Assembly: GCF_964031115.1 (NCBI RefSeq)
Contig: NZ_OZ035006.1
Span: forward strand, 1-64,000
Direction: 5' to 3'
DNA length: 64,000 bases
Source: Spiroplasma endosymbiont of Clivina fossor
GTDB taxonomy: Bacteria > Bacillota_I > Bacilli_A > Mycoplasmatales > Nriv7
Below, in pieces: positions 9,706 to 19,249 of the stretch. The notes beneath the pieces are model-generated. The model was not told where the DNA came from, searched no databases, and saw nothing but the letters and a program-made list of their open reading frames with translations. Position 1 is the first letter of the stretch. The number at the start of each line of letters is the position of its first letter. Position numbers and translations under genes: made by a program.

Positions 9706-11055
9706 TTATTTAATTTTAGCCCCTAGGCCCACATAAATGTGAGCTATTAAACTAGTATTTTGTGGGCGGGTTTCTAAAATATCAGTTTCATTTTTTTCTG
9801 TTTCGGCTGAAAAAAATAAATAAATTTCTTCCGGGACCTCTTTTGGTCAAGCATCCAAAATAAGTGAGGACTGCATAACAATGTCAGAATCTTCCGGCAT
9901 GTGGGGCATTGTGCCCACATTTCACCCTGTTGTTGTAAAAAAATAATTTTTTTTTCATTTGAAAACAAAAGAAGAATTGGGTTTGTCTAATTTCGGAGCC
10001 ACATAAATCGGATGAATGTGGTGACCGACATTGTCATTTTCTGCGTTTAAAGGATTGTCTTTTTTGTGTCGCACAAAATCGCCCTCGCGAAGACTAGGCG
10101 TCACCAATTGACTGCCGTCGGCAAGAATGACGGTGTATGCCTTTTCTGAAAGTGGCAGTCAACCCTCTTCCAATTTTTTTAATTGAGAAAATCAAGCAAT
10201 CGCTCCAATTAACGATTTTTGGATATTTTGAAAATTTTGAAAAATCAAATTTAGTTGCTTTTGTAATTTGGCAGAAAAATCAGCTGTTGTAGCGTGCGTA
10301 TAATCGCCCTCTTGAGGATTAGGTTGTAAAGCATTTGGTGGTAAAGTCCCAATTTGTTTAGGGAAAGATACCGTTAAAGTTTCTGTTTCATGTTCATAAT
10401 CAGAACTTGCATATTCCTCAATAACTAAATTAGTTACAGGCCCTCTAAGATTAGGATTTTGGGGGCATGTGTAATCCTGACAGCGACTTTGAAAAAATTT
10501 TAATTGTTTTTTTAATCGTTCATTTTTTTCTTTTTCTAATAACTTATCAACAACAAATTTACTGTAATACAAACCTAAATCAATCATATTAGCATCAACT
10601 GTATTTTCATCATTATAAGGAATTAAAAAATTTTTTAATTCTGTAAAATTAGCTAATGCTTTAACTCTTTGTGGAATCATATCTTGAGTATTATTTGCTA
10701 GAGTAGAGGCAATATAACTTGTACTAGAAGTATTCAAATTTTTTGTTGCATCAACAAAAAATTCAACTGGAACTCTGTTAAACACTCAATGCTCAATCAA
10801 AATATAAATCATGTCCATAACGGTTTCTTTAATTTCATCAGGAAAAGTAGTAAATTCTCACTTGTTAAAAATAAAGTCAAGATACATGTTGCAATCATTT
10901 TGAGCTCTTAAAGCGAAAGTTTTAAATCAATCATCAAAATTAGCAAAATTTAAATCTTTATATTTAGATGGTATAGCATCTAAAGTTCCAGTAAGTGGTT
11001 TGATAGTATGATAACCATTAATGGTTATATTTGGTCAAAGTTCTTTTAAGAGCAT
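9706..11055 (-). CDS. Phage structural protein (449 residues)
   Basis: ATG 11055 lies 3 nt beyond the stop of the upstream gene. Reading TGA as Trp gives one frame of 449 residues to TAA 9706; with the standard code it appears in several pieces. The first half is helical with aromatic residues, the middle contains RCQDYTCPQNPNLRGP, and the last 150 residues are less AT-rich and beta-like (YTVILADGSQLVTPSLREGD). Nothing resembles an enzyme. Position among capsid, holin-like and portal-like genes suggests a collar, tail or appendage component. The family is not recognised; the frame is intact. Confidence 0.6.
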
Positions 11056-11058
11056 TTT

Positions 11059-12707
11059 TTATCACTTCCGATTTAGTTTTTTATTGATAGTAGTAATTTT
11101 TTTAGTTATTTGTTTTTGGATCATATTTTTAGCATTAATTTTCAAATTAATATTTTTGTTTTTAACAAGTGGCCTAACAAAGCGGTTTTTTTAACATTTC
11201 GTCCAACAATTCCCTTACCCAAAACACTATCAACGGCTCAATTAACATAGTTGTCTTTATTAAAAACTTGATTAAAATTTTCTTTAACTTTAAATAAATT
11301 TCCTTCTTTATAACGGTCATAAGTTATTTTTAAAAGCGGAGTTAAAACTCGATATAACTTTATACTATTGATGTAAAATTCTTGAACATTTGCTGGTAAA
11401 AATGGCATTAAAGATAATATGTTACCTTTAGTTTTACCCCAACCAATTGATCAACCACTTTCATACATATAAAATTTAAAAGGACTAGAAGCAGTTATTA
11501 ATTGTTGTAATTTTAAGGGGGTAGTAATTATTGGCCCTATTGGTTGATATTCAGGATTTTGGTAGTAAATTGTAATCGCAATATCTGTTAGTATTCCTGT
11601 TGGTTTAACTTTGACTGCAAAAAAGACATCAAATATTAATGGCAATAAAGTACCATCGGTAATTATTTTCTTTTGCACTCTTGAAATAATGTTCTTAAAA
11701 TTTGTATATTCTTGAATTTTGGTTGTAGTCTTTAATTCTATCTCTTTAATCGTTTCTCTTACAGGCTCAAACACTTTATTTAAACCTTTTTGAATTTGAT
11801 ATGTTGGCGATAATTTTTTCAATTTTTTTGTTTTTTCCATAATTTTATTAAATCTTTTAAGAAATTGAGAACGAAAAACATTTTCTGCTCGTAAAGTATT
11901 TAGTGATAATAATGTACCTTGACGAATTCCTGATTTTTGCATTTGGGTAATTAAATTAAATCAATTTTCTGTTGGCATTTTTGAAATTTCATTAATGTTT
12001 GTTCCGTAACGATTTAAAAATTGATTACCTCATTTTTCTTTAAATATCTTTGTTTTAGTTACAAGATTAGGATTAATTTTTCTTAGTAATGTTTCCATTT
12101 CCAAAAGTTGACCTAATGTTGTTACATTTGCACTTTTATAATTCTTAACAAATTGTTTTCGTGCCAAAAATCCTAAATGATTTAGCATAGTTTCTTTAGT
12201 TGGTTTTTTAGTATAATCAAATCAAGTTTTATATTTGTCAAGAATAATTTTTTTATTATAGACTTGGTACATAACCTGCTCTAAATTATTAGCCGTTGTT
12301 ATTCCTAAGTGATTAATAATTTTATTTTCTTTCGCTAGATTAAAAAACTTTGTTGTTTTATAAGTTCTTGATATCTTACTAATTTCACCAATAGCTGGCG
12401 TTAAATTAAGTAAAGTGCTTATTGTATTACTTTGTTCTTTATAAATATCATAGACTTGATTAATTGTAAAATCAGTTACAACACGCACACTTGAAGCAAT
12501 TAATTGGGATGTTAAATTTGATAATCCAGCACTTAGAGAAAATTTTAGCGACAGACCCGCAGTAAATTTTGCTAATAAAATACCAATGACTTGCACACCA
12601 ACAAATTTTAATAATTCCAGTAAAAAATCATTTTCTTGTTTTTGAGGCAACCGCGTAGTTTTAATAACTCTCAACTGCAAAGCAGTTATATTAGTTCCAA
12701 TGGGCAT
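11059..12707 (-). pseudogene. Large phage virion protein with hydrophobic N-terminus, frameshifted
   Basis: About 549 residues if one A is restored in the A7 run near 11188; without it the frame ends early after GHLLKTK. ATG 12707 begins MPIGTNITALQLRV. Residues 30-80 are strongly hydrophobic (LLKFVGVQVIGILLAKFTAG), followed by a long helical, lysine-rich region. A membrane-active segment in a long virion protein fits an injection or internal core protein of a short-tailed phage; this is inference. It lies directly after the capsid gene's terminator and is followed 3 nt later by the 449-residue structural gene. Confidence 0.5.
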
Positions 12708-12711
12708 AATC

Positions 12712-12747
12712 TAAAAAAGGCTACCTAGCTATAGCCTAATTTCCTTT
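12712..12747 (-). terminator. Terminator after the capsid gene
   Basis: On the minus strand AGGCTA, loop TAGCTAGG, TAGCCT followed by seven Us. It lies between the capsid-like gene and the next virion gene, which would raise capsid expression relative to downstream genes. Confidence 0.75.
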
Positions 12748-12765
12748 TTAATCATCTTTTTCACC

Positions 12766-13620
12766 TTAGTCTCCACCTGGGTCTGGTGTTGTTTTGTGAT
12801 AATGAACCATTTTGGCTACAGCAACTTTACCAGTAAAAAATTCTCGTTCAGCAATATAAACTTGTCCCATATATTTTTCGTCTGTATACATACCTACATC
12901 CATAGGCAAATCAATACCTGTAAATGTCGCATATGCCAAAGTATTAACTCATATCATATTAACATTCTCGGGCAAGCGAGATTTAGGCACTTCAATAGTT
13001 ATACAACCATTAACAACACCGACAACTCCGTTAACCATACCTAGCACACCATCAGGAGAAGCGGTTACCAATTTCGCATAAGTAGCTTCGGTCACTACAT
13101 CAGCCGTCGCGAGCAAGAAACCACTTGTCCACTCATTTTCAGAATTGACAACAGCAATTCGCATTTTTGCCATTTCTTCAAGAATTGTGTTTTTAGTAAT
13201 CAGTTTTGCGGTTGCAATTGCTGTACCGCCAGCCACTAATTGTTCAGCATCGTATTTGTCATAAATTTCAGCCATTTGTTGGCGAAGACGAATAATCTTA
13301 CTTTCAATGAATTTGGGACCTACTGCTTTACTTTCTAAACGCCCTATGCGTTCTTGAATATCAATTACTTTGTCCAAGGTAGCTTCTATTTTTTTTCTCG
13401 TTGCATAGTTAGATTTGGAATCAGTATTTGGGTCTCATGTTCTATTAATAGTTCCGTTCGTCGCAAGTGGAATAACTACTTTCTCACCATATTCAAATTC
13501 GGTAAAAGCTATTTCATTTGCAAAAAGTTGGTGAATTAAACTTCCTGTTCGTGGAAATTCGGGTCTTCATTTGCTTGAAACCAATGTTCTTAATTGGTCA
13601 ACATTAATAAAAAACGCCAT
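12766..13620 (-). CDS. Probable major capsid protein
   Basis: 284 residues, read through Trp TGA codons, from ATG 13620 to TAA 12766. It lies 3 nt after the scaffold-like gene and is followed by a strong terminator, the usual arrangement for an abundant coat protein. It is soluble and mixed alpha/beta, with no membrane segment; GEKVVIPLATNGTINRTWDP near residue 50 and many Ala/Val/Gly-rich strands (VNGVVGVVNGCITIEV) resemble tailed-phage capsid subunits. It is alanine- and glycine-rich compared with its neighbours. The family is not identified directly; the call rests on order, size and composition. Confidence 0.55.
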
Positions 13621-13622
13621 TA

Positions 13623-14132
13623 TTATTTATCTTCCTTTCTTTTAAACATTAACTCTTGAGGGGTTAAAGCATCTGATGAAAAAATTATTTCTTCTGAGTT
13701 AGAAGAAGGGTTAGTATTTTTATCATCAGCCTTATTTGGAACGCCTCCTGTGTCTAATGTGTGTTTAATTTTTGGCATCGTGGCCACAAAATTATTAATA
13801 TCATTTTTAATTACTTCAATATCATTTTCAAAATTAATTGAGTTTTTCACAAAATTAATAAATTGATTATCAATATTAGCATCTTGAATTAATTTATTAA
13901 TTTCTTGTTCTTTTTTAAAAGTTAAATATTCTTTTTCTTTGTCGGCAAATTTTTTTAGTGCATCCGTTTCTCTTTGTAACAGATTTTTTGCTTTTTCCTG
14001 AAAATTAGCAGTATAGTCATTTTGCTCAGTGAAGCCACGATATAAATTTTTCACCTTAAAAGTTCCATCAGCATTTTTTTCGGGTTGTCCGTCTTCACCA
14101 ATAAAGACGATTTTTTTATCTCTAATTTTCAT
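13623..14132 (-). CDS. Probable capsid scaffolding protein
   Basis: 169 residues from ATG 14132. It starts with a short beta-like stretch (KIVFIGEDGQPEKNADGTF), continues as a long charged coiled coil (FQEKAKNLLQRETDALKKF) and ends in a disordered Asn/Ser-rich region plus a basic tail (ELMFKRKEDK). A coiled coil with a basic tail immediately upstream of the coat gene is the classic layout of GP20-type scaffolding proteins, which direct procapsid assembly and then leave. A terminator at 14157-14196 separates it from the upstream SSB-like gene. Confidence 0.6.
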   Translation of the reverse strand: MKIRDKKIVFIGEDGQPEKNADGTFKVKNLYRGFTEQNDYTANFQEKAKNLLQRETDALKKFADKEKEYLTFKKEQEINKLIQDANIDNQFINFVKNSINFENDIEVIKNDINNFVATMPKIKHTLDTGGVPNKADDKNTNPSSNSEEIIFSSDALTPQELMFKRKEDK

Positions 14133-14156
14133 TTGGTGTGTACTCCTTTTTCAAAT

Positions 14157-14196
14157 AAAAAACTCATTTGATATTCTAATTATCTAATGAGTTTTT
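14157..14196 (-). terminator. Terminator between early and late prophage genes
   Basis: AAAAACTCATT, a short loop region, AATGAGTTTTT forms a hairpin with A/U flanks. It separates the RuvC/SSB-like pair from the scaffold-capsid block and so probably marks the early/late boundary. Confidence 0.7.
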
Positions 14197-14215
14197 CTAA
14201 TTATTGAGTTTTTAG

Positions 14216-14581
14216 CTATTTATTTTTTCTTTTTTTTCCAATTTTTTTAAATTTTTCAACCTCAATGCTAAAAAATGTTTTATGGGTGGTCTTATTTGGA
14301 TAATAACGATTGTGTAATTTTCCCTCAATTAAAATAATATCGTATTCTTTTAATTTTAAGAATCCTTTTTGCAACTTTTCTTCATAAATAGAGAGCGTTG
14401 TGTAGTTAAGACCCGCTCAACTAACTTGAACATTAACAACTTTAACAACAACACTACTAATAGCTATTTTTTGCTTAAATTCTGTGATTTTGGGAATATC
14501 TTTTAAAATAACTGTCAAATTTACAAAATTAACATAGTCAATTACTTCATTTTCTTTTTTAGTTTTTAGTGCTTTTAACAT
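14216..14581 (-). CDS. Probable phage single-strand DNA-binding protein
   Basis: 121 residues from ATG 14581, overlapping the end of the RuvC-like gene by 23 nt. The second half matches the OB-fold SSB pattern: LKEYDIILIEGKLHNRYY followed by KTTHKTFFSIEVEKF, as in the EGRL...R.Y...EV strands of bacterial SSBs. The C-terminus is basic (KKIGKKRKNK) and lacks the acidic DDDIPF-type tip that recruits host proteins, a common phage variation. It would coat single-stranded DNA during replication or recombination. Coupling to a resolvase supports a recombination role. Confidence 0.55.
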
Positions 14582-15002
14582 TTTGTTTTACCTCATTACC
14601 CAAAAAGTATTGAATATGCTTTCACGCATCGTGCTCGTGTTTGGTAAGTTTTAAGTTTCCTTTGTAAAAAAATCCTTTCTTTTTAGAAGGCTCTTGTCTA
14701 AGAAAGTGCCAATGATATTTAAACCTTAAAAGACTGCTTATTGCTCCAATAAGTTCTGAGGTTGCTAAAGGATTGGTAATCGTTCTACCTTTAGTTAAGA
14801 AAAAATTTTCAATAATAAACAATGGCTTAAAATTTTCTATTCTTTTAAAATTATCAAATAATTTTTTAATTTTAAAAATTGCTTGTTCAACGCTTTCAGA
14901 AATTATTGTTTCGTTAAATTCAATGCATGAATTTTCAAAATTCCAAAGAACAATACCAGTAGAACCAATTCCTGCGGGGTCGATTCCAATTATATAATTC
15001 AT
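14559..15002 (-). CDS. RuvC-like Holliday junction resolvase
   Basis: 147 residues, ATG 15002 to TAA 14559, through one Trp TGA. The N-terminus MNYIIGIDPAGIGSTGIVLW is the RuvC/RNase H-fold first strand with the catalytic Asp (GIDPA..STG). FIIENFFL near residue 65 supplies the second acidic residue on a strand, and KHEHDAWKH near the C-terminus gives the terminal acidic pair (HDA) typical of RuvC. Phage RuvC-like nucleases resolve branched DNA before packaging. It is first in a pair with the SSB-like gene. Confidence 0.75.
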
Positions 15003-15013
15003 AAAATAAATAC

Positions 15014-15088
15014 TTACCTTATGACAACTACATTTTTTCGTTGAGTAATCGGAAGCGGTGAATCACGCCTCAATAAAGATTTAGACAT
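15014..15088 (-). CDS. 24-residue basic peptide (MSKSLLRRDS...)
   Basis: Becomes visible when IS5 copy A2 is removed: AAGGAG upstream of the IS would sit 11 nt before ATG 15088. The IS therefore separates the ribosome-binding site from the start codon. The stop at 15014 lies just before the RuvC-like start, suggesting a leader or coupling peptide. The family is not recognised. Confidence 0.35.
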   Translation of the reverse strand: MSKSLLRRDSPLPITQRKNVVVIR

Positions 15089-15091
15089 ATT

Positions 15092-16159
15092 AGACTTCTT
15101 GCAAAATTAATATGATAATTATAATTTTTAAATTTAAAATAAATATAAAAGTGTTATTAAAATAATTTTTAGATTATTTTTACAAATATTTTGTCATTAA
15201 AACATAATAAAAATTATTATTTACAATAAAAAAAGACTGAAATTTTAAATTATCAAATATATTTAAACTAATAGTTGTAAATTATAAATTGAAGCTATTA
15301 AATTAAATCTTAAAGCAAATCTTTTTCTACGATTTCGATATTTTTCACTAATAATTTTAAATTTTTTAAGTATAGCAAAAACATTTTCAATAACAATTCT
15401 CATTTTTGAAATTCGCTCATTATTTTGCTTTTCTTCTTTATTTAAAGGGTTTTTCTTTGATTTTCTTTTAGGAATTAAAACATTATGATTAATTTTTTGT
15501 ATGCCTTGATAACCTAAATCCACTAAAACAGTTGTTTCTGGTAAAAATTTAATTTTTGAATCTTTTAAAATTTTAAAGTCATGGTTTTTACCATAAGAAA
15601 AATCAGAACTAATAATTTTTTTACTATCTTTTTCAATTATAACTTGTGTTTTTATTGTGTGTTTTTTCTTTTTTCCTGAGTAGTGCTGTTTTTGTCTTTT
15701 TTTGGGCGTTGGATTTGGCTTTCAGTTACATCAATTATAACAGTCTTATCTTTGAAATAATCTTTTAATAGTGATTTTTGACCAGTAAGTTGTTGAAAAT
15801 TAGGGTGTTTTATTAAAGTGTCTTCAATTCATTTGATATTTCTATAACAACTACTTTCACTAATATCATAACTTTTTGCAATATGAAAATAAGTTCTATA
15901 TTCTCTTCAATATTCTAAAGTCATTAAAATACGATTTTCTAATGATAATTTATTGGTTCTTCCGCGACGAAATCTCTTTTTTAATTCTTCTATTTTTAAA
16001 ATTTCTAGCATTTTATTAAAAGTAGTATGTTTAATACCAGTTAATCTTAAAAAATTTTTATCACTTATTTGATTATTTTTTTTAAATTTCATTTAAATTC
16101 CACCTTTTTATTAAAAACAACAATTCAATTATATTTTAAATTAATTTTGCAAGAAGTCT
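15092..16159 (-). mobile_element. IS5 type A element, copy A2 (complete, 1068 bp)
   Basis: Perfect TIR AGACTTCTTGCAAAATTAAT and 3-bp target duplication ATT (15089-15091, 16160-16162). Reference intact copy. It sits between the ribosome-binding site and start codon of the 24-residue prophage peptide. Confidence 0.95.
15263..16092 (-). CDS. IS5-family transposase (programmed -1 frameshift)
   Basis: Two overlapping frames. The first starts at ATG 16092 (MKFKKNNQIS, helix-turn-helix region) and would end near 15640; a -1 slip at CCA AAA AAA G enters the second frame (RQKQHYSGKKKKHT...), giving a fused protein of about 275 residues ending in YNLQLLV at 15263. The catalytic triad is visible as IIDVTE, VDLGYQG and RIVIENVFA (D, D, E). 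Frameshifting at an A-run is typical of the IS427/IS1031 groups of IS5. All pieces are intact, so this copy is probably functional. Confidence 0.85.
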
Positions 16160-16160
16160 A

Positions 16161-16408
16161 TTATATTTTTCTCCTTATGTGTTGTCAGCAAAGAAAATGA
16201 GTACATTTTTCTTGGGGCACACAGCAATTTTGATAATCATAATTTTTTTTAGTTTTTCGCTTACAATAATTTTCTATTCTTTTAAACTCACATTGCAATG
16301 ATTTTTCTTTTAATTGATAATTAACTGCTTTTAACGCTGTAATTAATTCTTTATAAGAATATTTTTGGCGTAACGCTCTTTAAGTCAATAAAAATGTTTG
16401 TTTTCCAT
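16161..16408 (-). pseudogene. Small Cys-rich early phage protein, frameshifted
   Basis: ATG 16408 overlaps the stop of the upstream gene. The frame MENKHFYWLKERYAK breaks at an A5 run near 16360; with one extra A it continues as KYSYKELITALKAVNYQLKEKS, then a Cys-containing segment with CEF, NYC, NCCVPQEKC and FLC, about 80 residues in all. Six cysteines in the last 40 residues suggest a small zinc-binding protein. The stop falls at the IS5 A2 boundary. Function unknown. Confidence 0.45.
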
Positions 16409-16411
16409 TAA

Positions 16412-16651
16412 TTAATCTTCCTCAATTATTTCTTTATAAATAATTCATTTCCGCGGACGAATGACTTTTTTCTTGTAATAAATTACAGTTTCTAATGAGT
16501 GTACTTTTCTTTTAAAATTAGGATTATTACGCGAAAGTCCATAATAGCGTTCTACAATTTCGGCAACACTATCATAAACACCGACTAACTCATTGGTTTC
16601 GCAAGAATATATAACATAACAATATTTTTTAGCCATTTCGTACTTGTTCAA
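16412..16651 (-). CDS. Early phage hypothetical protein (about 79 residues)
   Basis: TTG at 16651 or ATG at 16636 could start it; neither has a clear Shine-Dalgarno. The frame runs through a Trp TGA to TAA 16412. The sequence (CYVIYSCETNELVGVYDSVAEIVERYYGLSR) resembles small phage proteins with a GIY-YIG-associated or DNA-binding 'NUMOD-like' helix pattern, i.e. a helix-turn-helix reading of AEIVERYYGLSRNNPNFKRKVHS, but this is weak. It lies between the 125-residue early gene and the Cys-rich gene with tight spacing. Confidence 0.5.
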
Positions 16652-16661
16652 GATTTAATAA

Positions 16662-17039
16662 CTAATTTAAATCAGTTTCTTTTAATCATTCGGGAATAAT
16701 ATAATTAAAATTAATATCTTTATCAGCTTCAGATTTTTTAATATTTTCTAAAAATTTTTGTCGATTTTTAATTTTAACTTCTTCATACAAATTAATAATT
16801 TCTTGCCCCTTAATGGTTGTAATTTTCTGTGCACCGTTGGCATCATACTTAATAACTTCATAATCATTTTCTGGAAAAATACCGACCACCATCTGATTTG
16901 CATATTTAATTGATGGGTATACTAGTTTTCTAGGAATTCAAGAACCACCACCACTATTGGGAATTGATAGTAAAATCGCATTTGTTGTTTCAGCAACAAT
17001 ATATTTTTTATTCAAAAATAAATTTTTTAAGTTAGTCAT
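16662..17039 (-). CDS. Early prophage protein homologous to the plectrovirus gene at 19681
   Basis: 125 residues from ATG 17039 behind GAGGAG, through a Trp TGA, to TAG 16662. It aligns along most of its length with the plectrovirus protein at 19681-20007: FLN.KY, ET.NA.L, W.P...VY..KY.N, GI, IKGQE, KDIN.NY. It is the first gene of the prophage operon, immediately downstream of an inverted-repeat operator-like region, as is its plectrovirus homologue. A DNA-binding or early regulatory role is plausible, but no known domain is recognised. Confidence 0.65.
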
Positions 17040-17116
17040 TATTTATTAACTCCTCATATCAATAATTTTTTAGTTTTTGTAAAAAGATAATATATATCCT
17101 TCCTTATATGCAATTT

Positions 17117-17198
17117 CCTAGTTAGCTAACATAGTTAACTATCTAAGAAATCTATGTTATTTCTCTTATGTTTAACTAAGTTATGTTAGCTAACTAGG
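17117..17198. promoter_or_regulatory. Operator-like inverted repeats upstream of the prophage early operon
   Basis: CCTAGTTAGCTAACATA (17117-17133) and its exact inverse TATGTTAGCTAACTAGG (17182-17198) flank further GTTAAC/TTAACTAAG copies. Each arm also holds the palindrome GTTAGCTAAC. This resembles repressor operators controlling the divergent or leftward early promoter. A similar AACTAAGTTA...TAACTTAGTT palindrome precedes the plectrovirus homologue. Confidence 0.6.
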
Positions 17199-17412
17199 TG
17201 CGAGAAATGCTCGAAATTATCAAAAAGCATTTTTTGGCACACCTAAAAAGTGTTTTCATATTTACAACACAACTTTTTAAATAGAATTTAGTTTTTGTTC
17301 GAACAAGTTAATAAATTAATAAAGTTAGTTTAATTTTATTAATTAAAATACCTATCTCCTTTAAAAAATTATTGTTAAGAGGAACATTCTTACTGGTCTA
17401 AAATGTCTGTGT
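17199..17412. other. Prophage/dnaA junction region without genes
   Basis: AT-rich stretch between the operator and the dnaA 3' fragment. It holds AAAAAGTGTTTTCA- and GTTCGAAC-type short palindromes but no supported ORF. The exact prophage boundary lies near 17410; no direct repeat matching the dnaA side at 500 was found. Confidence 0.4.
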
Positions 17413-17764
17413 TACCTTACAAGAAGATGTTAAAGAAGCATTTAAAAGTTCAAATATTATTATTGACAAGCGAGAAAAAATTACTATTAAAAAAATTAAA
17501 CAAATTGTTGCCGAATATTATAATATTCCTGTTAAGTTGCTAATTAGTAAAACTAGAGTTGCAAACATTACGATTGCCCGTCATTTAGCAATGTTTTTAG
17601 CACGAACGCTTATTGATGAACCGTTTTCACGGATTGGGATTGAATTTGGTGGTAAAGACCATTCAACAGTAATGAATGCCTGTCAAAAAATTGAGATTTT
17701 AATTAAAAATAATAAAGAATTTGCTAAAGTAGTTCATTTGCTAATTGCTAAATGTCAAGGATAA
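17413..17764 (+). pseudogene. dnaA: DnaA, C-terminal (domain IV) fragment
   Basis: Encodes about 116 residues ending in LLIAKCQG. It contains the domain IV DNA-binding signature in a divergent form: RVANITIARHLAMFLARTL, then GIEFGGKDHSTVMNACQKI, equivalent to the GGRDHTTV element that contacts DnaA boxes. Upstream, VTLQEDVKEAF...EKITIKKIKQIVAEYY matches the sensor-II/linker part. There is no adjacent start codon with a ribosome-binding site for a full protein. It directly precedes oriC and dnaN, the normal place for the dnaA 3' end. Confidence 0.93.
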
Positions 17765-17784
17765 ACTTTTTTAAACCAAAAAAG

Positions 17785-17925
17785 TTATTAACAAAATTAT
17801 CAACAAATTATTAACACTAAAAATGTGTGATACTATAAAATAGTTAGCGGTATTTGGAAGTTATCCACATTGTCCACAATATACTACTAATACTATAATA
17901 AATATAAATATTATAATATATAAGG
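17785..17925. other. oriC: oriC: DnaA-box cluster and AT-rich unwinding region
   Basis: Five DnaA-box-like 9-mers in the dnaA-dnaN gap: TTATTAACA (17785), TTATCAACA (17797), TTATTAACA (17808), the consensus TTATCCACA (17861) and TTGTCCACA (17870). They are followed by an extremely AT-rich stretch (17879-17925), a likely unwinding element. The dnaA-dnaN gap is the known origin site in Spiroplasma. Confidence 0.85.
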
Positions 17926-17936
17926 AGTCACTCTAA

Positions 17937-19058
17937 ATGATTATTACTATTTCTCGCACAAGATTACTAAATGAAATTAATAAAATTTCACGAATCATAT
18001 CATATAAATCACCATTACCCGCATTAACAGGTCTATTATTTGAAGTTAAACCTGATAAACTAGTTTTAATTGGTTCTTCGGGAACATTATCAATGCAAGT
18101 TGAAATTAAAGTTAATGAAAGTAAATTACAAATTGAAGAATTAGGAAAAACTTTAATTAAAGTGCGATTTGTTAGTGAAGTGATTCGGAAAATTGAAAGT
18201 GAGATTATTCGCATTGAAGTTGTTGAAGGTAGTGTAATTCGGATTAATGCAAATAATTTTGATTCGCAATTAAATACTTTAGATGTTAATCAGTATCCTA
18301 AAATTTTATTTGATACTAGAGGACAAGAATTTATTATTAGTGATAGTGTTTTAAAAGCAATTGTTAATCAAGTTGGATTTGCAATTGGTGAACAAGAGAG
18401 AAATATTATTTTTACAGGGATTCATTTTTTGTTTAGTAAGGGAAAATTAAAGGTTACAGCTACTGATTCATTTCGATTAGCTAGTAAAGAGATAAATTTT
18501 CCCTATTATAGTAAGGATGATTATGAAGTTATTATTCCAGGAAAGGTAATTCAAGAAGTAAATAAGATTAGTGAAAAAAATAATGATGTTACAATAATTA
18601 TTAATGAAAGAAATGTTGTTTTTAAGATTAATAATACAATTTTACAATCAAAAATTATTGATGGTAAGTATCCTAATATTAATAAAATTATTCCTGAAAG
18701 CTATAATAGTAAGATTGTGATTAATAATCGTGATTTATTAAATGCCATTGATCGTGCTAGTGTATTAAGTCACGAAATTAGTAATACTACAATTAAGTTA
18801 AACATTAGTAATGATAAAATTAAGGTGGAGTCTAGTTCTAGTGAAATTGGTAATTCTAATGAGCATCTAATCAAGTTTCAGTTATCTGGTGAGATAATGA
18901 ATATTGCGTTTCGCTCACAGTATATGCTTGATGCGATTAGAGCTTTTAAGACTAGTGATTTAAATATTAATTTAACAGCTGAAGATAAACCAATTATTAT
19001 TACTAGTGATGAGGATCCAACATTATTACAGCTAGTCTTACCAATGCGAACTTATTAG
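17937..19058 (+). CDS. dnaN: DNA polymerase III beta subunit (sliding clamp)
   Basis: 373 residues, full length for the family, from ATG 17937 behind AAGGAG to TAG 19058. Three clamp domains are evident; the C-terminal strand ends in LLQLVLPMRTY, matching the conserved end of bacterial clamps (..PMR). The protein forms the ring dimer that tethers the replicative polymerase to DNA. It follows oriC as usual. The frame is intact without any indel, in contrast to the split dnaA next to it, and a strong terminator follows it. Confidence 0.97.
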   Translation: MIITISRTRLLNEINKISRIISYKSPLPALTGLLFEVKPDKLVLIGSSGTLSMQVEIKVNESKLQIEELGKTLIKVRFVSEVIRKIESEIIRIEVVEGSVIRINANNFDSQLNTLDVNQYPKILFDTRGQEFIISDSVLKAIVNQVGFAIGEQERNIIFTGIHFLFSKGKLKVTATDSFRLASKEINFPYYSKDDYEVIIPGKVIQEVNKISEKNNDVTIIINERNVVFKINNTILQSKIIDGKYPNINKIIPESYNSKIVINNRDLLNAIDRASVLSHEISNTTIKLNISNDKIKVESSSSEIGNSNEHLIKFQLSGEIMNIAFRSQYMLDAIRAFKTSDLNINLTAEDKPIIITSDEDPTLLQLVLPMRTY

Positions 19059-19060
19059 TT

Positions 19061-19120
19061 AAAAAATTAAAAATGCGAGTTTATAAATTTTTATGTTATG
19101 AATCCGCATTTTTAATTTTT
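19061..19120 (+). terminator. Terminator of dnaN
   Basis: AAAAATTAAAAATGCG pairs with CGCATTTTTAATTTTT across a 26-nt loop. It begins 3 nt after the dnaN stop and isolates dnaN from the plectrovirus fragment. Confidence 0.85.
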
Positions 19121-19174
19121 AAGACTATTTTAAGACATTTTTAGTTGTATGTCATAAAAATTTATACTTGTCTT

Positions 19175-19200
19175 GGACGCATAAAGTTTTGTTAGGTAGG
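19175..19200 (-). repeat. 26-bp dispersed motif, copy 1
   Basis: On the minus strand CCTAACAAAACTTTATGCGT with flanking CCTA and CC. Related copies lie at 34542-34567 and 52831-52852, near plectrovirus or transposon borders. Confidence 0.6.
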
Positions 19201-19220
19201 TAAAGATTTGAATAAGTATT

Positions 19221-19249
19221 AAGACAGTCAGCAATGATTGTCTTTTTAT
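19221..19249 (+). terminator. Terminator at the edge of the plectrovirus fragment
   Basis: AAGACAGTC, loop AGCAAT, GATTGTCTT followed by a U run. It could terminate a viral transcript whose upstream genes are now missing here. Confidence 0.7.
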
